Origin: Pseudomonas sp. GD03858
Lineage (GTDB): Bacteria > Pseudomonadota > Gammaproteobacteria > Pseudomonadales > Pseudomonadaceae
Direction of reading: 5' to 3'
Assembly: GCF_029840925.1 (NCBI RefSeq)
Contig: NZ_JAOCDM010000035.1
Location: 1-44,640, forward strand
Length of the DNA stretch: 44,640 nucleotides
The notes under the pieces were generated by a model. It did not search any database. It was not told the DNA's origin and saw nothing but the letters and a program-made list of their open reading frames with translations. Shown here piece by piece: positions 17,180-26,091 of the stretch. Each line of letters opens with the position of its first letter. The stretch's first letter is position 1. The position numbers and the translations under genes were made by a program.

Positions 17180-20100
17180 ATGACCATCGTCTCGCCCCCT
17201 CCGCACCTGGCCTTCGTGCATAAACGGCTGCCCATCTGGCTGGCCAAAGCGACACCTGGCCAGCGCAACAGACTCAAGAAACTCATCCTGCGCAGCCATG
17301 CCGCCTCCCGCCGCGTCGCCGACGCGCTGGCACCGATCCAGGATATCGAAACCTACTGCCGCCCCTTGCTCGAACAGGCGCTGAAGCGCTGGTACCCGGA
17401 TACGGCCCTACCCCTCGTCGACCAGGGGCGCGTGCGCCAGCAGCAGCGGGACATGTCCTGGCTCGAGGCGGCCATGCAGAACTTCGCCGCCAACGCCACA
17501 CCCAGGCTTTTCGAGCGCCCTGGCAGTGCCCAGCCCTGCAGCCTGGACGTTCACACCTTCGTCAGCGGTGTGCGCAACCTCGACCTTGGCCGGCTCTACC
17601 GCTATCACCTGGGCGATCACATCGACACGGACCGCTTCCGCGAGCTGCTGCGCGAGCAGGACCGCGCCGCGTTCGCCGCCACACTGGCCACCGCAGCCTT
17701 GCAGGGCCATGTCGACAGCCATGGACTGGCCATGGGCGAAACCGTGGCCTCGGGCTTGGCACCCTCGGCCAGGCGCACGCTGCGCTGTCACTTCCTGAGC
17801 CTGTTCAATCTGCCGCTCAATGGCCCGCTGCTGATTCACCTGGATGAAGCGCACGGCTCAGGCAACTGCTTGCTGTACCTGCCGGGTCACCCCACCCAGC
17901 CACTGCGCCAGTACGCCAGCGAACAGGCCGCCGGTAGTGCCCTGACCCAACTGCTGTGGACGCAAGACGGGCGAACGTTCTTCACGCGTTTCGTCAACCT
18001 CGCGGACCAGCCGACCTTCGCCGCCCGACTGCGCGCGACCCTCTATCCGCGCTACCCCTACGCCACCTTGCACCCCGCACCACCGACTCTGGAAAAGGGC
18101 CAGTCCTTCAACTGGATCAAGCGCGTGTTTCCCGCTCCGACCGACATCTGGCAGGAAACCCTCGACAAGAACGCCCGCCTGCCCCTGGTCGCCACTCGCT
18201 GGAAGCAGGATGTTTTCGCCGAACGCGCCCGTACCCACGTCGAGCGCAAGCTGCAAGACGCTGCGACCCTGGCGGTGCCCGTGTCGCAGCGCGACGCCGC
18301 CGCGCAATTGGCACGCCTCGAGCACTGGCTCGGCATTGGTCTGAACCTGCTCAACGTCGCCGGCCTGTTCGTGCCCGGCCTGGGCGAGATGATGATGGTG
18401 ATCGGCGGCGGGCAGCTGGTCGATGAGTTTCTCGACGGCGTGCACAGTGCCAACGAAGGCGATGGCGCCGCCGCGATCGGCGCGCTGTTCGATGTGTTCG
18501 GCAACCTGGCGCTGATGGCCGCCCTCGGCACGGCTTCACACTTCAGCGAGACACCCGGCACCCTGGAGCAATGGCACCAGGTCGGCGAGCCGGGCAACGA
18601 GCGCTGGTGGCACGGCGAGCTTGCAGCGTTTTCACGCCCGCGCCCCTGGCCAAGCACACACAAGATCGATGCCCAGGGCCTGTTCCAGTGGCACGGGCAG
18701 AGCTGGCTCGAGCGCGACGGCCTGGCCCTGCCCTTGGAGCATGCCGCCGAGGGCACGCAACGCCTGGCGCCAGCCCGGGGCGTACGTCACCAACCCCGGC
18801 TGGTGGGCAATGGCCAAGGCACCTGGTTGCTCGAACACGATCGACCATTGGCCTGGGAGCAGACCCAACTGCTCGAGCACCTGGGCGCGGCCGCCAGCGG
18901 GCTGGACCTGCCATCGCTCGAACGCGTCCTGCGCTGCAGCGGTTACGATGCCAACGTGCTGCGCAAGGTATTGCAAGACCATCGACCACTGCCTGCGCTG
19001 CTGCTCGACTGTCTCGAACTGTCTGGCGCCACCCCGCGCACCACGCTATCCGAGCCCACTGAGGCAGCCGCCCTGGCGCGGGCATTTCCCTCGCTCAGCC
19101 CTGCGGCGCGCCTGGAAATCCTGACGCAGGCCAGGCCACCCGACATCCTGCAGTTACGGCGAACGGGTCGGTTGCCATTGCGCATGGCCGAAACGGCTCG
19201 CCTGTACATTCGCGAAAGCCGGATCAGCAAGGCCCTGGCGCGCTTCCATTCGGCGGGCGCGGGTGCGAACGACCGTGATGCGCTGGCGCTCGGCGCACTG
19301 CGGCGGCTGCCTGGCTGGTCCGGCAACGTGCGTATCGCGCTGAGGGAGGGGCGCCTCGCTGGCCACCTGCTCGGCGAAGCCGGCAACAGCGGCATGCCCG
19401 GCAAGACCCTGGTGCGCGTCGCCGACACCTACCAACCCTTCGATGAACACGGTAACTCGCTGGCCAACGCAAGCGATCTGTTCGATGCCATTTTGCACGC
19501 ACTGCCCGACAGCGAACGCAGGGCCATGAGCCTGAACATCGGCGAGGCGCCGGCACTGCGCGAGAAGCTCTTCGAGAAGGCCGCCGGCAATCGTCGCCAG
19601 GCAGCCAGAGACTTGGGCATGGCGCCGGTGCGCCCGATGTACCGACTGCCCTCCCGCCTGCCTGGCGACAGCCGCATCGGTTACCGCCTCAGCGGCAACG
19701 CCCAAGGCTGGCTTAGCGAGGACCAGATGTTCGACCAGCTGTATCCGGCCACGCCAACCGACGATCGGCAAATGCTGCGCCTGCGCTTCCAGGCAGGTCA
19801 GCAGCCCGGTGCCTTCCGTCGCCTGTTGACCCGTTTATGGGAAGAGTACCTGCGCCTCGACTTTGCCCTGCAACGCTGGGTGCATGACCCGCAAGGCATC
19901 GCCGTCGGCGGCCTCGAGCTGCGCAGCGCCAACCGCGAGGCGCTGGCCCAGCGGATTCGCGCGGCCTGGCGCCGCGAGCCCGGCGAAGACTCGGCCGCCA
20001 GCATCGACCATGTGCCTCTGTTGCTCGAGGCGCACCAAGCCGACTCGCTGCCCAGGCTACCGGTCAACATGCCCTACGTACGGCGAGTGACCATCAATGG

Positions 20101-22021
20101 CCTGACCGACCCGCACGCCAGCAACCTGAATGAAGTGCTCGGCGCGTTTCCAGGCGTGCGCCACCTGGACATCGCCGGCAACGCACTGAACCGTCTGCCG
20201 CCAGTGCTGGGCCAGTTGAGCGAGCTGCAGTCGCTGGACCTGGCGGAAAACAACATCGACTTGCTCGACGAGGCCAGCCTCGCGGTGTTCGACCAGCTTC
20301 CTCACCTGTTAAACCTGAACCTGACCGAGGCGCTACAGACACTACCGGTGGAGGCCCTCGATCGCCTGGCACGCTTGCCGGCGCTGCAATGGCTCCAGGC
20401 CGACCTGAACGAGCTGTCACTGACCGCAGAGCACTTCCTGGCCCTGCAACGCTGGCCTTCCCTGCGCGGCCTGAGCCTGGGCCGCAATGCGATCGTGCTG
20501 GATGAGTCGAGCCGGGCGGCCCTGGCCGGCCTGAACCGACTGGAACTGCTGATCCTGTACGAAAACCCATTGTCCTTGGCGCCGGACCTCTCTGGCTGGA
20601 ACGCCCTGCAAAACCTCGATCTGCAAGACTGCGGCATCAGCCAGTGGCCCGACGGGCTGCTGGACCTGATGAATAGACAACCGCTCACCCTGCGCCAGAT
20701 CGACCTGAGCGACAATGCGCTGACACAAGTACCCGAACTGCGCGATCTGGCCTACGCCCAGGCGATACGCGAGCATCAGGCACAATTCGCCTATTCGTTC
20801 GACAACAACCCATTCGACGCTACCGCGCGAACTCGCCTGAGCGAGGCCGGCCTCCAGGTGCACGACTCGGTGCGCTCATCCGGTGACTGGGCCATCGGCG
20901 ATTCGCCGGAGCTGTTGGCGCAATTGGCCGGCACCGCGCAAGACCCGCAATGGCGCGCCTTGCACGATCTCTTCTTGCGCCTCTCGGGCAGCGCCGACTA
21001 CCAGCGCAACCCCGAGGCCATGCTGCAGCGCATGCGCCACGTGCTGCGCGTGCTGGTAGTCGGAGAGCAGGAAGAGGCCGCGTCCGGCTGGGGACGAGCG
21101 CAGCTCAAGCAACAGATCGACGACCTGCTGGAAGATGCCGGGCAACAGTGCGTCGACCAGGCCAGCCTGCTGTTCCAGCAAGTCGAGACCGATGTGCAGG
21201 TCTGGCAGGCGGTAAACCACGCCAGCCCCGACATGGCCGACCAGCAGGTCGCGACCAGCGTCGTGGGTTGCCTTTTCCGCCAACGCCTGCTCGATGCGCA
21301 AATCGGTGAACTGTACAACGCCCGTGTCAGCCGGCGCCGCGCGCTGGCCGCCGCCCGCGACGAAACCGAGCGCCAGGCGGCGCCGCCGACCGATGGCGAT
21401 GACGACATCAGCGATGGAGCGCTGACAGAACCCGACTATCTGCTCGACGAGCTGGAAATGGCCCTGTACGCGCGCCTGCGCCTGCGCACGCAACTGAATC
21501 TGCCGCCGCAACCCCAGGAGATCCGTTTCGGCTACCTGGCGCGGCTGAGCGACGCCACGCTGCATCGCCTGGGTGCGCGAGTGAACGCCGGCGCCACCAC
21601 GACCAGCCTGGCCGATTGGGCCGCCGGCCAATCATTCTGGCAAGCCTGGCTGCGACGACTGACCCCTCAGCCTTTCGCCGCGCTCGCCCGCGCATGGGAG
21701 GGCGCATCGGAGTACTACGATGCGCTGTCCACCATCGGTGGCACGCTCGGGGACTATACCGGCCCAGCGGTGCCTGAAGCGTTCATCCAGGCCCTGGAGA
21801 GCGAAACCCGCGATGTGCCCGGCCTGACCTGGCGTCGCAACGGCAAGCTCCAGCGTTTCGATCTCCAGGCCCCGCGCTTCGCCGCCTTGCAACCCAGCCT
21901 GCATGATCGCGTCGGCGGTATCCTGCTGCACGCCAGGCAGGCCGCCGAAACGCATCTGTCGCGCACGCAGACCGACCAGCTGATCAACGCGCACCTCCCC
22001 CCCGCTAACACTACACGTTAA
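17180..22021 (+). CDS. Large LRR protein with NEL-type E3 ubiquitin ligase-like domain (effector-like)
   Basis: 1613 residues. The N-terminal part (about 1-450) resembles the dermonecrotic-toxin-like domain found in large Pseudomonas NEL proteins and includes a hydrophobic glycine-rich segment (about 384-455, GLFVPGLGEMMMVIGGG). A long region of unknown fold follows. Leucine-rich repeats run from about 966 to 1187 (VRHLDIAGNALNRLP, LQSLDLAENNIDLL, LRQIDLSDNALTQVP). The C-terminal 380 residues resemble the NEL domain of IpaH/SspH/SlrP. Cys1324 in CVDQ matches the catalytic C-x-D motif, and DELEMALYARL...LNLP matches the conserved second half. NEL enzymes transfer ubiquitin to eukaryotic host proteins after type III secretion. 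No Sec signal, chaperone gene or secretion system is in the window. Base composition is like its neighbours. Monocistronic; converges on the next gene with 6 bases between. Confidence 0.85.
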   Translation: MTIVSPPPHLAFVHKRLPIWLAKATPGQRNRLKKLILRSHAASRRVADALAPIQDIETYCRPLLEQALKRWYPDTALPLVDQGRVRQQQRDMSWLEAAMQNFAANATPRLFERPGSAQPCSLDVHTFVSGVRNLDLGRLYRYHLGDHIDTDRFRELLREQDRAAFAATLATAALQGHVDSHGLAMGETVASGLAPSARRTLRCHFLSLFNLPLNGPLLIHLDEAHGSGNCLLYLPGHPTQPLRQYASEQAAGSALTQLLWTQDGRTFFTRFVNLADQPTFAARLRATLYPRYPYATLHPAPPTLEKGQSFNWIKRVFPAPTDIWQETLDKNARLPLVATRWKQDVFAERARTHVERKLQDAATLAVPVSQRDAAAQLARLEHWLGIGLNLLNVAGLFVPGLGEMMMVIGGGQLVDEFLDGVHSANEGDGAAAIGALFDVFGNLALMAALGTASHFSETPGTLEQWHQVGEPGNERWWHGELAAFSRPRPWPSTHKIDAQGLFQWHGQSWLERDGLALPLEHAAEGTQRLAPARGVRHQPRLVGNGQGTWLLEHDRPLAWEQTQLLEHLGAAASGLDLPSLERVLRCSGYDANVLRKVLQDHRPLPALLLDCLELSGATPRTTLSEPTEAAALARAFPSLSPAARLEILTQARPPDILQLRRTGRLPLRMAETARLYIRESRISKALARFHSAGAGANDRDALALGALRRLPGWSGNVRIALREGRLAGHLLGEAGNSGMPGKTLVRVADTYQPFDEHGNSLANASDLFDAILHALPDSERRAMSLNIGEAPALREKLFEKAAGNRRQAARDLGMAPVRPMYRLPSRLPGDSRIGYRLSGNAQGWLSEDQMFDQLYPATPTDDRQMLRLRFQAGQQPGAFRRLLTRLWEEYLRLDFALQRWVHDPQGIAVGGLELRSANREALAQRIRAAWRREPGEDSAASIDHVPLLLEAHQADSLPRLPVNMPYVRRVTINGLTDPHASNLNEVLGAFPGVRHLDIAGNALNRLPPVLGQLSELQSLDLAENNIDLLDEASLAVFDQLPHLLNLNLTEALQTLPVEALDRLARLPALQWLQADLNELSLTAEHFLALQRWPSLRGLSLGRNAIVLDESSRAALAGLNRLELLILYENPLSLAPDLSGWNALQNLDLQDCGISQWPDGLLDLMNRQPLTLRQIDLSDNALTQVPELRDLAYAQAIREHQAQFAYSFDNNPFDATARTRLSEAGLQVHDSVRSSGDWAIGDSPELLAQLAGTAQDPQWRALHDLFLRLSGSADYQRNPEAMLQRMRHVLRVLVVGEQEEAASGWGRAQLKQQIDDLLEDAGQQCVDQASLLFQQVETDVQVWQAVNHASPDMADQQVATSVVGCLFRQRLLDAQIGELYNARVSRRRALAAARDETERQAAPPTDGDDDISDGALTEPDYLLDELEMALYARLRLRTQLNLPPQPQEIRFGYLARLSDATLHRLGARVNAGATTTSLADWAAGQSFWQAWLRRLTPQPFAALARAWEGASEYYDALSTIGGTLGDYTGPAVPEAFIQALESETRDVPGLTWRRNGKLQRFDLQAPRFAALQPSLHDRVGGILLHARQAAETHLSRTQTDQLINAHLPPANTTR

Positions 22022-22027
22022 ACGGGA

Positions 22028-23716
22028 TCATCCCATTTGCCATTCGGGTGGCTGGGCATAGCCCGCCACCCAACCCGCCACCTCATCGGCCGGCATCGGC
22101 CGAGCGATGCCATACCCCTGGGCCAGCTCACACCCCAGCTCCATCAGCACCCGCCCATGCTCGATGGTCTCCACGCCTTCAGCCACCACTTCCCGCCCGA
22201 ACGCCCGCGCAAGGCCGATCACCGCGCCGGTCAACGCCAGATCGTCATGGTCATGGAGGATGTCGCGCACGAAGGATTTGTCGACCTTGATGGTCTGCGC
22301 CGGCAGGCGCTTGAGGTAGCTCAACGAGGAGTAGCCGGTCCCGAAGTCGTCCAACGAGAAGCGCACACCGAGTGCGCGGCAGGCATCCAGGCACTGCCCG
22401 ACACGTGCCAGGTTGTCGATGGCGACCGACTCGACGATCTCCAGGTCCAGCCGGGCCGGCTCGACCCCGGGGTATTGCCCGAGCAACCGCGCCAGTCGCT
22501 CGGCGAAGTCGCCCCGTTGCAGCTGGCGCGCGGCGATGTTCACGCTCAGCGACCAGTCCCGCCCCGACAGCTGCCATTGCCACAGCTGGTCCAAGGCCTG
22601 GTCGATGACCCATTCGCCAAGCTCGACGATCAGGTCGGTCTGCTCGACCAGTGGCAGGAACTCTCCGGGCGGTACCGGCCCTTTCGACGGGTGCATCCAG
22701 CGCAGCAGCGCCTCGAAACCGATCACCTGGCCACTGCGCATGTTCACCTTGGGCTGGTAGTGCAGGCACAGCTCGTCATGGCGTAGCGCCTGGCGCACCC
22801 GGGCCACGGTCTGGTGCGTGGCCTTGAGCTCGAGCTCCTGGGACACGTCGAACAAGTGATAGCGGTTGCGCCCGCGCTGCTTGGCCACGTACATCGCCTG
22901 GTCGGCGTGGCGCACCAGGGTATCGGCATCCTCGTCGTCCTGCGGGAACAGGGTCACGCCAATGCTGGCGCTGAGCGCCAAGGCATGCTCGCGGATCAGA
23001 TAAGGGGCCGCAAGGCCCCGCAGGATGCGCATCAGCGCCGCGTGCAACTGCTGCGGGCCCTCGATATGGCGCAGGATCAGCACGAACTCGTCGCCCGACA
23101 ACCGCGCCACCGTGTCGCCACCACGCAGGATGCCCTGCAGGCGCTGGGCGACCTCCACCAGCAGCAGGTCGCCGGTGGCATGGCCATAGCCGTCGTTGAC
23201 CGCCTTGAAACCATCCAGGTCGAGCATGCACACCGCCAGCGGGATGCGCTCGCGCCGGGAGAACGCCAAGGCCTGGTTGAGCAGGTCGCTGAGGTAGGCG
23301 CGGTTGGGCAGGCCGGTCAGCACGTCGTGCCCCACGCGCCACTGCAAGGTATGCAGCAACTGGCGCTTCTCGGTGATGTCGAAGCGGATCGACACGTACT
23401 TGCGCACCTTGCCGGTGTGCGGGTCGATCAGCGGCACCATGGTGCTGTCCACCCAGTACAGCGAGCCGTCCTTGGCACGGTTGCAGATCTCGCCCTTCCA
23501 CACCTGGCCCGCGGCCAGGGCGTGCCACATCTCGAGGAAGAAGGCCGGCTCGTGCAGTCCGGAATTGAGAATACGGTGGTTGGCCCCGAGCAGTTCCTCG
23601 CGGCTGTAGCCGGAGATGCTGCAGAACTGCTGGTTGACGTAGGTGATACGACCGCGCAGATCGGTTTCGGAAAAGATCGCGGCCGCATCCACGGCCGCGC
23701 GGTAGTTGTCGTCCAT
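22028..23716 (-). CDS. PAS-GGDEF-EAL cyclic-di-GMP enzyme, partner of Aer
   Basis: 562 residues: a PAS/PAC sensor (about 1-120), a GGDEF domain whose signature is SGDEF (207-211), and an EAL domain with FEALLRW (EAL at 335-337) and the DDFGTGYSS loop. It could make and/or break cyclic-di-GMP; the first glycine of GGDEF is replaced by serine, while the EAL motifs look intact, so phosphodiesterase activity is more certain than cyclase activity. It begins 12 bases after the aer stop and is co-transcribed. The pair looks like aer-1/PP2258 of P. putida KT2440, where the enzyme controls motility (recollection). Cytosolic, no membrane segments. Confidence 0.9.
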   Translation of the reverse strand: MDDNYRAAVDAAAIFSETDLRGRITYVNQQFCSISGYSREELLGANHRILNSGLHEPAFFLEMWHALAAGQVWKGEICNRAKDGSLYWVDSTMVPLIDPHTGKVRKYVSIRFDITEKRQLLHTLQWRVGHDVLTGLPNRAYLSDLLNQALAFSRRERIPLAVCMLDLDGFKAVNDGYGHATGDLLLVEVAQRLQGILRGGDTVARLSGDEFVLILRHIEGPQQLHAALMRILRGLAAPYLIREHALALSASIGVTLFPQDDEDADTLVRHADQAMYVAKQRGRNRYHLFDVSQELELKATHQTVARVRQALRHDELCLHYQPKVNMRSGQVIGFEALLRWMHPSKGPVPPGEFLPLVEQTDLIVELGEWVIDQALDQLWQWQLSGRDWSLSVNIAARQLQRGDFAERLARLLGQYPGVEPARLDLEIVESVAIDNLARVGQCLDACRALGVRFSLDDFGTGYSSLSYLKRLPAQTIKVDKSFVRDILHDHDDLALTGAVIGLARAFGREVVAEGVETIEHGRVLMELGCELAQGYGIARPMPADEVAGWVAGYAQPPEWQMG

Positions 23717-23728
23717 AGCCCTCGCAAC

Positions 23729-25294
23729 CTAGCGGTCGAAACGCTCCACCAGGGCGCGCAAGCCAGCGCACACCTGCTCAAGTTCAGCGCCACGCACGGC
23801 GGCGGCATTGGCGCGGCGAGCGCTCTGCTGGACCGTGCCGGCCACGCCGTTGATCTGCCGCGAGACATCCTCGGCCACGCAGGATTGCTCCTGCGAGGCC
23901 GCCGCCATCTGCTGGCTCATGTCGCTGATGCGTTGCACCGCGTGGCGAATGCCCAGCAGGGCTTCCTGGGTCAAGGCGACCTGATTCACCCCCTCCCGCG
24001 CGCCCTCGAGCCCCCGGCTGGCAATGCTTACCGCCTGTTCGGCGCCGCCGCGCAAGCCATCGATGATCGACTGGATGTGCAGGGTGGACTGGCGAGTCTT
24101 GTCGGCCAGGGCGCGCACCTCGTCGGCGACCACGGCGAAGCCGCGACCCTGCTCGCCGGCCCGGGCCGCCTCGATGGCGGCATTGAGCGCCAGCAGGTTG
24201 GTCTGCTCGGCGATGGCGCGGATCATGCCAGCCGCCTCGGCGATGGCACCGGTCTGACCGGCCAGGTCGTTGACCGCCTGGTTGATCTGCCCGACCGTGC
24301 CGGCCAGGTTGTGGATCGCCGCCCCCGTGGCGTCGGCCACCTGGCTGCCCTGCCCAGCCAGCAGGTGGGCGGTGTGCGCCTGTTCGGCGGTCAGTTGCAC
24401 GTGGCCGGAGACCTCGCCGATGGAGGCGGCCATCTCGGTCATGGCAGTGGCGGTCAGGTCGGTCTCGGCACGCTGTTCGAGCAGCGCCGACTCGGTACCA
24501 CGCGACAGCCGCCCGGCATCCTGGGCGGCATCGGCCATCTGCGTGGCGAGGTCGCTGAGGCGGGTGAGCGCGGTCTTCAGGCGTGCCTCTTCGCTGATCA
24601 GGATCAGCTCCAGCTGCCCGGCGGCGCCCGGCAGGTCACTGTAGGTGAGTGCCGCGACCGGGTCGCTGAAGGTGTTGTCGGCCACCTGGACGATCCGCCG
24701 CAGGTAACGCCCCATGCGGCTTTGTGCCCACAAGCCGACGCCGCCGAACAGCACCAGGGTCAAGGCCTGCGCCGGCAGGCCCGGCCACAGCCCGTTGACC
24801 CCAGCGGCCAGGCCGCCGGCCAGCAACGGCAGGGTCATGGCCCGGGCCAGCAAGGCCAGGCGCCGAGAGGCGGTCAGTGCCGAGCGGCCTTCGCGCAACC
24901 GTGCATACAACGCCTCGGCGCGGGCCACCTGCTCGCGGGTCGGGCGTACGCGCACCGACTCGTAGCCGATCACCTGGCCGTTCTCGAGCATGGGCGTGAC
25001 GTAGGCATTGACCCAGTAGAAATTGCCGTTGCGGCAACGGTTCTTGACGATGCCCATCCAGCTGCGACCGGCCTTGAGGTACTGCCACATCAGCTCGAAC
25101 ACCGCTTCAGGCATGTCCGGATGACGCACCAGGTTATGCGGGCTGCCGACCAGCTCTTGCTGGCTGTAGCCGCTGATGGCGGCGAACTCGGCGTTGCAGT
25201 AGGTGATGAGGCTGGCCGTGTCGGTCGCCGAAATGAGCCGCTGGTGCTCGGGGAAGCTTTGCTCGACCGGATTGACCGGCAGGTTCAGACGCAC
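23729..25294 (-). CDS. aer: Aer-type PAS chemoreceptor (energy taxis)
   Basis: 521 residues. An N-terminal PAS domain of the FAD-binding Aer type (about 10-120; [17 protein letters not shown]), a hydrophobic membrane hairpin (about 147-190), and a methyl-accepting signalling domain whose tip reads [20 protein letters not shown]. There is no periplasmic sensing domain; it reads redox/energy state from inside the cell and signals to CheA/CheW. The start is GTG, preceded by GGAG at about 8 bases. P. putida has several Aer-like proteins; this one is operonic with a c-di-GMP enzyme, as described for aer-1. Confidence 0.9.
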   Translation of the reverse strand: MRLNLPVNPVEQSFPEHQRLISATDTASLITYCNAEFAAISGYSQQELVGSPHNLVRHPDMPEAVFELMWQYLKAGRSWMGIVKNRCRNGNFYWVNAYVTPMLENGQVIGYESVRVRPTREQVARAEALYARLREGRSALTASRRLALLARAMTLPLLAGGLAAGVNGLWPGLPAQALTLVLFGGVGLWAQSRMGRYLRRIVQVADNTFSDPVAALTYSDLPGAAGQLELILISEEARLKTALTRLSDLATQMADAAQDAGRLSRGTESALLEQRAETDLTATAMTEMAASIGEVSGHVQLTAEQAHTAHLLAGQGSQVADATGAAIHNLAGTVGQINQAVNDLAGQTGAIAEAAGMIRAIAEQTNLLALNAAIEAARAGEQGRGFAVVADEVRALADKTRQSTLHIQSIIDGLRGGAEQAVSIASRGLEGAREGVNQVALTQEALLGIRHAVQRISDMSQQMAAASQEQSCVAEDVSRQINGVAGTVQQSARRANAAAVRGAELEQVCAGLRALVERFDR

Positions 25295-25477
25295 GATGAG
25301 ACTCCATTCCTACCCGGGCCGACGAGCGGCCTGGCAAGGGCCAGGGGCGTCGGAACCGTTCGTCCAGGATCAGCTCCAATGCCCGACAACGCTTGCACGC
25401 GGGCCGGCGAATGGCCGGATCGCCCTGGACGATGACTTGAATGGCTGATCAATCAAAGCGCCGAATTCTACGAACTC

Positions 25478-25504
25478 CATCACATTTTGCAAATAAATGT
25501 GATG
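25478..25504. promoter_or_regulatory. Palindromic operator candidate in the aer / XRE divergent region
   Basis: Perfect 10-base arms CATCACATTT / AAATGTGATG around a 7-base centre, in an AT-rich patch between the aer promoter region and the XRE gene. The half-site order (TCACA then TGTGA) is opposite to a CRP/Vfr site. A second small palindrome follows at 25508-25524. The adjacent XRE protein is the obvious candidate binder. Confidence 0.45.
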
Positions 25505-25507
25505 GAT

Positions 25508-25524
25508 CATGGCGTTGCGCCATG
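25508..25524. promoter_or_regulatory. Second palindrome upstream of the XRE gene
   Basis: CATGGCG and CGCCATG around a 3-base loop, 3 bases after the 25478-25504 palindrome and about 45 bases before the XRE start codon. It is either a protein-binding site or a small leader hairpin. Confidence 0.35.
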
Positions 25525-25569
25525 TCGAAAGATATCGTTAAGTGCTTGATTCTAAATGGGAATTGAGCG

Positions 25570-25884
25570 ATGACGAGAACAGGTCTAGGCCCAGCCCTGC
25601 GCCGCTACCGCAAACTGGCCGGCCTCACCCAGGCGCAACTGGGCGAGCGAACCGGCTTCGACCCCAAGACCATCAGCCGCTTCGAAACCGGCACTTATAC
25701 CCCCAGTGTCGAGACCCTGGTCACGTTCGCCAGAACACTGGGGGTCAAGCCCAAGGTCTTCTTCGCCGAGCCCGACGATGAAGAAGAACAGCGCGCCTAC
25801 CTTTTCGGTGTCATCCACAACGCCCCGCCCAAGGACTTGGTCAAGCTGATCGCTGCCGTCGATCAGGTGCTCGCCAAGCCCTGA
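25570..25884 (+). CDS. Small XRE-family regulator
   Basis: 104 residues. A single Cro/C1-type helix-turn-helix occupies about residues 6-62 (LRRYRKLAGLTQAQLGERTGFDPKTISRFETG). The short acidic tail (EPDDEEEQRA) leads to a helical segment with no known sensor domain. It probably binds as a dimer and may regulate itself through the two palindromes just upstream. Orphan: the transporter gene downstream has its own operators and is 207 bases away. Target genes unknown. Confidence 0.85.
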   Translation: MTRTGLGPALRRYRKLAGLTQAQLGERTGFDPKTISRFETGTYTPSVETLVTFARTLGVKPKVFFAEPDDEEEQRAYLFGVIHNAPPKDLVKLIAAVDQVLAKP

Positions 25885-25931
25885 AATCCCCCGCGCACCA
25901 CGCTAGAGCAGCTTCGCTGCGATTGCACCAC

Positions 25932-25947
25932 AACTGGTCAGACCGGT
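25932..25947. promoter_or_regulatory. FadR/GntR-type operator 1 upstream of the dicarboxylate transporter
   Basis: AACTGGTCAGACCGGT closely fits the FadR-subfamily pattern (E. coli FadR AACTGGTCNGACCAGTT; core TGGTNNGACC). It lies 48 bases after the XRE gene. A related site lies at 26007-26022, and a FadR-subfamily regulator is encoded at 27473. Confidence 0.5.
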
Positions 25948-26006
25948 CAGGCCAAAAAGCCTTGCAATGTGGGAAATTTCGGAGTTCCATGGTCCGGCAG
26001 TGAACA

Positions 26007-26022
26007 AACCGGTAAGACCACA
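26007..26022. promoter_or_regulatory. FadR/GntR-type operator 2, overlapping the likely dctA promoter
   Basis: AACCGGTAAGACCACA shares the GGTNNGACC core with operator 1. It falls immediately upstream of AATAAT (26022-26027), a plausible -10 box, so binding would probably repress. The -35 region (GTGAACA, 26000-26006) is weak. Confidence 0.45.
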
Positions 26023-26091
26023 ATAATTAAGTCCTGCACTCTTTCGCTCCGTGTGGCTGGGGGGCAAGGACACCGACCCGAGATCCCTCCC

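Noticed and set aside
25420..25440. FliA-like promoter (TCAAG ... GCGATCC) upstream of aer
   Set aside because: Spacer is only about 12 bases and the -10 box is a poor match, unlike the clear FliA promoter at 34489.
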